DNA of 59,036 bases from Clostridium sp. CAG:245 (GTDB lineage: Bacteria; Bacillota; Clostridia; TANB77; CAG-508). This document shows positions 56,101 to 59,036 of the stretch, piece by piece; within the stretch, counting starts at the first letter, position 1, and every line of letters begins with the position of its first letter. The position numbers and the translations under genes were made by a program. A model generated the notes under the pieces. The model made no database searches and had not been told where the DNA came from. It saw nothing but the letters and a program-made list of their open reading frames with translations. The stretch lies in contig FR880021.1 in the NCBI GenBank assembly GCA_000435175.1, positions 1-59,036 on the forward strand. The letters run 5' to 3'.

Positions 56101-58320
56101 TAACGCCTCTTTTGCTTCTCCATTTACAACTTCTAGCTTTTCATTTTCGTTATATCCTATTACACTATTTGTTGTTACAACTCCAGAAGGAGCAATATAC
56201 TTTACGGTAGTTTTATTTTCTGATGTTGTCTTATTTTCATCACCATTTTGAGCAATAACTTTTATTTCTGTATTCATAGTTGGAGTAGTTTTTTCTAAAG
56301 TTATATCTGCCGCAATAACAATTGTTGCACCTTTTGCAATTGGATTATTAAAAGTTGTTTGTGTTCCTTCAAGCTGTACCTCTATGGTTTTAGTTCCGTC
56401 TTCATTATCATAAACCTTTGTTTCAGCGACTTTAAGTTCACCATCAAACATAACTTCTACTGCTATTATATCTAATTTTTCAATGTATTTCGGCATAATA
56501 ATTTTAAAATTAGGATTTATAAACATAACATCATCAATACTATCGTTTTCTAATGTAACACCTATTGCAACAGCTTCATTAGTTGTAACTGTAGATAATC
56601 TATTGTTTTCTAATTCTATACTTACCTTTTGTGATGGTTCTTTTAACTTTGTAACCATTTCTGTCGTTTCATTTAAAACAGCTATATCCGAATTCTTAGC
56701 AACAACATTTAATGAAGATTTTAAGTTTGTAAATTCTTTAATTTCTTCTATGCTATAATCATTGTCTTTTGCGATCGCTTTTGTAATTTCAAAATTCAAG
56801 CTTCCTTCAGTTTGTGGTTTTGATGTTTCCAATACAATATTTTCGATTTTAAATGATGTCAAATCAACTTTAATTTCATCTTGTTCTGCTTGCGTATCTT
56901 TATCAATTGTATTTAAAATCGTTCCATCTTTAGATTGAATTTCAATCTTACCATTTACTCCCAATACATTATCAAATTCTTGTTTTGATATTTTTAATTC
57001 TTTGTTATACGTATTTGCTTTATATTCTTGTTCTTTACTCGTTGTAAACTTATCATCGTTTTGCGAAATTGTAAAAGAATCTATTAAATTTGAATATGCA
57101 ATATTCAATGTATATTTATTTGCAATTTCTGTTTCTCTTTTATTCTCCTCAGCAGTAACTTTGTTGTTATACATGTACCCTTTGTAAATGCCCTCATTAG
57201 GGTTTTCTAATGTAATATCTGCAATTTCTCCTAGTTTTTCTTTTTGTACTTGTTCTGCTGTTATTTCTTTTTTTATTGTTAATTCATTATTACTATATAA
57301 TGTAATTTCCGAATTTAACTTATAATTCAATTTTATGGATGTTTCTTTTATTTTTTCATATGCTTTAGCAGAATAAATATATGTAACTATATATTTTTGT
57401 GGCTTGTTTTTTTGCCATTGTATCTTATTATTTTTTATTTCATTGTTTTCTTTTATCGTTAAGGATCCGTTTTTTTCATCATATGTAATATTTTCTTTAT
57501 TAAGTTCTTTTGTTATTTCTTCTGTGTTATTTATAACTGATACTTTCTCTGGATATTCCCCTGCAATTTGTGGAATACTAATGTTTATATTTGTTTTCTT
57601 AACTGGTAAAACGTAGTTTTTTACGTTCGTTGTTACTTTTCCTTGAACAATTATTTTGTTTTCTTCATTTGATGCATATGGAATATATTTGATTGGTTCA
57701 TAATTTAATTCTGTTTCCACGTTTTTTGCAGTCCACTCTGTATGAAGAACTATTTCTTTTTCAACCTTTGTTTCTTTTGCATCTGTATTTACAAATGTGC
57801 AAGTAAGTTTAATTTTATTATCCCTGCTAAAATTGTCTTCGCCTATCTCCTCTTTAATGATTGGATTAATATATATTTGCTCTGAAATTTGCTCTTTATT
57901 TGTTATCTGTCCGAATGTAATTTTCTTGTTTTCTGCATCAAAATTCTGAATCTTTTTAGCCACTGTTGTTTGGGCTGCATTACCATTTTCATTTGTATTT
58001 TCATCATTTATTTGATCTATTTCAAAGTTTGAAGAAGAAAAATCTATTGCAAGATCTTTAACATAGCCACTCTTTTTTAATGATACAGCAATATTTAGCT
58101 TGGTATTTTTCTCGTCAATATTTAATGTTGCACTGTGTTTTCCATTGGTATACTGCACATCAAAATCTACACTTCCATCTTTTGATGTAGTGTTTTGATT
58201 CTCTAACTCCTTTTCACTTAAAAATACTTCTGCAGCATAGCTTACTACCGACCACGAATTTGCAAATATAATTACTAGGGCTAACATTGCGGCTATAAAC
58301 TTGGATATTTTTGCTTGCAT
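53185..58320 (-). CDS. Giant DUF11/SdrD-B surface protein (cassette 2 partner)
   Basis: A 1711-aa exported protein, full-length paralogue of the 1708-aa protein. It has a signal peptide (about residues 1-30), DUF11-like beta domains, an SdrD-B domain with GTVWIDKNRNGAKDADEE near residue 1378, and a C-terminal GVKTGQ followed by a hydrophobic helix and IRKKVLK. At about residues 975-1045 it has a Met/Glu/Gln/Lys-rich, Trp-containing predicted helical hairpin where the paralogue has a different, shorter acidic insert. GGGAGG precedes the ATG. It is the first gene of cassette 2; a weak promoter (TTGCAA about 60 bp upstream) is aligned with the conserved block. Confidence 0.82.
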   Translation of the reverse strand: MQAKISKFIAAMLALVIIFANSWSVVSYAAEVFLSEKELENQNTTSKDGSVDFDVQYTNGKHSATLNIDEKNTKLNIAVSLKKSGYVKDLAIDFSSSNFEIDQINDENTNENGNAAQTTVAKKIQNFDAENKKITFGQITNKEQISEQIYINPIIKEEIGEDNFSRDNKIKLTCTFVNTDAKETKVEKEIVLHTEWTAKNVETELNYEPIKYIPYASNEENKIIVQGKVTTNVKNYVLPVKKTNINISIPQIAGEYPEKVSVINNTEEITKELNKENITYDEKNGSLTIKENNEIKNNKIQWQKNKPQKYIVTYIYSAKAYEKIKETSIKLNYKLNSEITLYSNNELTIKKEITAEQVQKEKLGEIADITLENPNEGIYKGYMYNNKVTAEENKRETEIANKYTLNIAYSNLIDSFTISQNDDKFTTSKEQEYKANTYNKELKISKQEFDNVLGVNGKIEIQSKDGTILNTIDKDTQAEQDEIKVDLTSFKIENIVLETSKPQTEGSLNFEITKAIAKDNDYSIEEIKEFTNLKSSLNVVAKNSDIAVLNETTEMVTKLKEPSQKVSIELENNRLSTVTTNEAVAIGVTLENDSIDDVMFINPNFKIIMPKYIEKLDIIAVEVMFDGELKVAETKVYDNEDGTKTIEVQLEGTQTTFNNPIAKGATIVIAADITLEKTTPTMNTEIKVIAQNGDENKTTSENKTTVKYIAPSGVVTTNSVIGYNENEKLEVVNGEAKEALIQAKSNEKELTFEMNIINNYENTLSNAVILGRTMFKGNRDVDTLQDLGTTMDIPMSSKITLSGLPKENAEIYYSTNGNATKDLSNAENAWTKEITNYAEVKSYMIVFKNYDIKSGDVFKFSYNAKAPANLDYENKAFEMYGIYFTNNISTGKIEDKAIATKIGLNTGKEAVLNAKLESVLGEGASVKAGEHLKYIVTINNNGTISAEGTTINIEIPNNLEYIPTEGENYKIRTIMPLQKFEMPEEPDWDNINWDKSEMSKEEAMAMWKQQAEQMKQQMEEYSKWVEEQKAQGVEFDENITEQKKILVIEIGNMKTNQTIKKELEFNTMHLGSDAEDEQVKLKATVEYNEDMRAETNEVTNIIKISYFNVNINANNEEKIQVGDIYECLINISTNDFENDATNVILKINLPEEMEYKSVAYEGGTTPNKVVVKGNTLQINLGTIERGKNRQLTLKLNVKDLLNGVYKKDVSITGTIEADGKNAETIPTLTDTINKIGVSIVQTCNIPANTTISAAEKYTYTFTISNLSEIPMEDVILTDKLPDEVQLKSVETIYSDGTKSTDVSVNENGEMEVNLSLGELTTANVKVEVMAKSLTKDTTITNKGKITHDKIGEIESNSITHVVELFDKNNVDPDKPSYTKKITGTVWIDKNRNGAKDADEEKVPNVTAILIDQNGNIVKNEKKSECVTTTDSDGNYLFNNLYSGTYTVVFLYESSLYSATTYRKDGVDESLNSDAIDKTIVFEGVQRIAGVTEIIKVTTFNVYNMDLGLVENTKFDLRLDKTVKVITTNNGKDVAEHTYNSKNAKIDFETKYITQSSMVVEYSITITNEGGVAGYAKKIADYIPTELKFNSELNKDWYEGANGTVYNSSLANTVINPGESKTVTLILTKNMNNDDFGVFSNSAEIYEASNNNGLLDIDSTPGNKASNEDDYSIANVIVGVKTGQAVIYVTLTMAVLIIIATGVYVIRKKVLK

Positions 58321-58386
58321 ATTTTTCCTCCCATTTTCACTCTTAAGTTATATATATTTATTATTACATTTTTAATTTATGTTTTG

Positions 58387-58477
58387 CAATGGATATTTTT
58401 TCCTTGCCTAGCGTACAACTGAAATTCGCTTGCGGAAAGGGTTAAAAGCACTTTTATTAAATTTTTATTACATTTTT
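58387..58477 (-). promoter_or_regulatory. Conserved 91-bp upstream block, cassette 2 copy
   Basis: Counterpart of the block at 46420-46510, at a similar position upstream of the 1711-aa gene. It includes the -35-like CCATTG (minus strand), GCTTGCGGAA and the ATTAAA-N5-ATTACA pair at 58456-58472. The rest of 58478-58826 is AT-rich with no gene visible. Confidence 0.7.
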
Positions 58478-58663
58478 TTGCACGTAATTTGTTGTGAGAT
58501 ATTTTATGTTAAAATTTAGAGTCGAATAAAGGCTTATTTTTAAGCATTTTAGTGTTTTACAATTTTTATGTAAATCTTGTTTCATATTTATTTTGCTTGA
58601 TTTCCCTATGATTTTTTCTGTTTTGTAATAATTTTATTATTTTTGAATATTTAGAGTGAAAAA

Positions 58664-58683
58664 TTCATACAATATAGTATGAA
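58664..58683. promoter_or_regulatory. Perfect 20-bp palindrome
   Basis: TTCATAC, six bases, GTATGAA. It sits in gene-free DNA between the cassette 2 promoter region and the tRNA promoter. It resembles a repressor operator, but no adjacent gene explains it. Confidence 0.35.
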
Positions 58684-58826
58684 CTTACAATCAAGGTCTA
58701 TCAAAAGTAAATTATCTTGTTAACGAAAACTATTATATATTAAATTTAAAAACAATAATTTAGCTGTTTATGCTAGCTTTTAAATTGCACAAAATATGGG
58801 CAAATGCAAATTTTTTTCAAATTTTA

Positions 58827-58855
58827 TTGACAAGTATGTATATAAGTTGTATAAT
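58827..58855 (+). promoter_or_regulatory. Consensus sigma-A promoter of the initiator tRNA
   Basis: TTGACA (58827-58832), exactly 17 bp, TATAAT (58850-58855): a full-consensus promoter 18 bp upstream of the tRNA. Confidence 0.9.
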
Positions 58856-58872
58856 TAAAAAAGTTCATACAT

Positions 58873-58948
58873 CGCGGGATGGAGCAGTTGGCAGCTCGTT
58901 GGGCTCATAACCCAAAGGTCGGTAGTTCGAGTCTATCTCCCGCAACCA
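58873..58948 (+). tRNA. Initiator tRNA-Met (CAT)
   Basis: A 76-nt cloverleaf. The acceptor stem is CGCGGGA with TCCCGCA, giving the C1xA72 mismatch that marks bacterial initiators. The D stem is GAGC/GCTC. The anticodon stem TTGGG/CCCAA has three consecutive G-C pairs next to the loop CTCATAA, anticodon CAT, also an initiator hallmark. The T loop is TTCGAGT, and the CCA end is encoded. It stands alone with its own promoter and terminator. Confidence 0.95.
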
Positions 58949-58952
58949 AATA

Positions 58953-58984
58953 TAGCAAGCTCTAAAGAGCTTGCTAATTTTTTA
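58953..58984 (+). terminator. Terminator of the initiator tRNA
   Basis: A perfect 11-bp stem TAGCAAGCTCT/AGAGCTTGCTA (58953-58963 with 58966-58976) followed by ATTTTTTAT, 4 bp after the CCA. The last 50 bases of the window show nothing further. Confidence 0.9.
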
Positions 58985-59036
58985 TATTAAACAAAGTGAT
59001 GGGTATTTTTTGTAACAATTATTTAAACTTTCTATT

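Noticed and set aside
1..59036. CRISPR array or phage module
   Set aside because: No regularly spaced direct repeats, Cas genes, integrase or structural phage genes were seen.

Overview
The window looks like a chromosome segment from an AT-rich, anaerobic, Gram-positive member of the Clostridia, probably an uncultured host-associated species. The evidence is the four-subunit 2-oxoacid:ferredoxin oxidoreductase with a ferredoxin, RicT, a CwlD-type (spore cortex) amidase, a WalRK-like two-component pair, LPxTG-type surface anchors, and RpoB/RpoC of Firmicutes type. TGA is used as a stop, so the standard bacterial code applies. The species cannot be named from the sequence alone. 

Layout. 1-3768 (+): a promoter, the porGDAB operon, a small ferredoxin gene and an intrinsic terminator. 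3870-4353 (+): an isolated zinc-ribbon gene with its own promoter and a 16-bp terminator stem. 4368-10186 (-): a housekeeping cluster transcribed as unknown membrane protein, walR-like, walK-like, lepB, holB, ricT. 10404-18821 (-): one giant gene for a cyclic beta-1,2-glucan synthase-like protein (GT84 plus GH94 type). 18892-24925 (-): three secreted proteins in one operon: a dockerin protein with Ig-like repeats, an all-Ig-like repeat protein, and a cell-wall-anchored cohesin protein. 25248-26556 (-): a four-helix membrane protein and cwlD. 26632-26811: a decayed Rpn-type nuclease/transposase. 26885-34282 (-): rpoC and rpoB, which carry matched acidic C-terminal tails. 34644-35435: the rpoB promoter, a 116-bp inverted-repeat element and a RelE/ParE-type toxin-antitoxin pair (+). 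35535-58320 (-): two tandem copies of a two-gene surface-protein cassette (1708+1868 aa and 1711+2151 aa). 58827-58984 (+): initiator tRNA-Met with a consensus promoter and terminator. 

The cell envelope dominates the window. The cohesin/dockerin operon looks like a self-contained wall-attached assembly. The duplicated cassettes encode very large adhesin-like proteins with thioester-domain-like heads, SdrD-B/Cna-B domains and C-terminal membrane anchors. One copy has acquired a complete D-alanyl-D-alanine carboxypeptidase (S11) domain inside a loop of an SdrD-B domain and has lost the candidate thioester cysteine. A conserved 91-bp block lies upstream of both cassettes, and WalR-like half-site pairs lie upstream of several surface genes, which suggests shared envelope regulation. 

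Three small GC-rich palindromic repeats sit at the 3' ends of porB, the glucan synthase gene and rpoC, all in the same orientation relative to the gene. A second repeated hairpin occurs after the cohesin gene and after the DUF5684-like gene; in the first case it covers the ribosome binding site of the giant synthase gene. All functional calls come from reading motifs and context. No database search was run.
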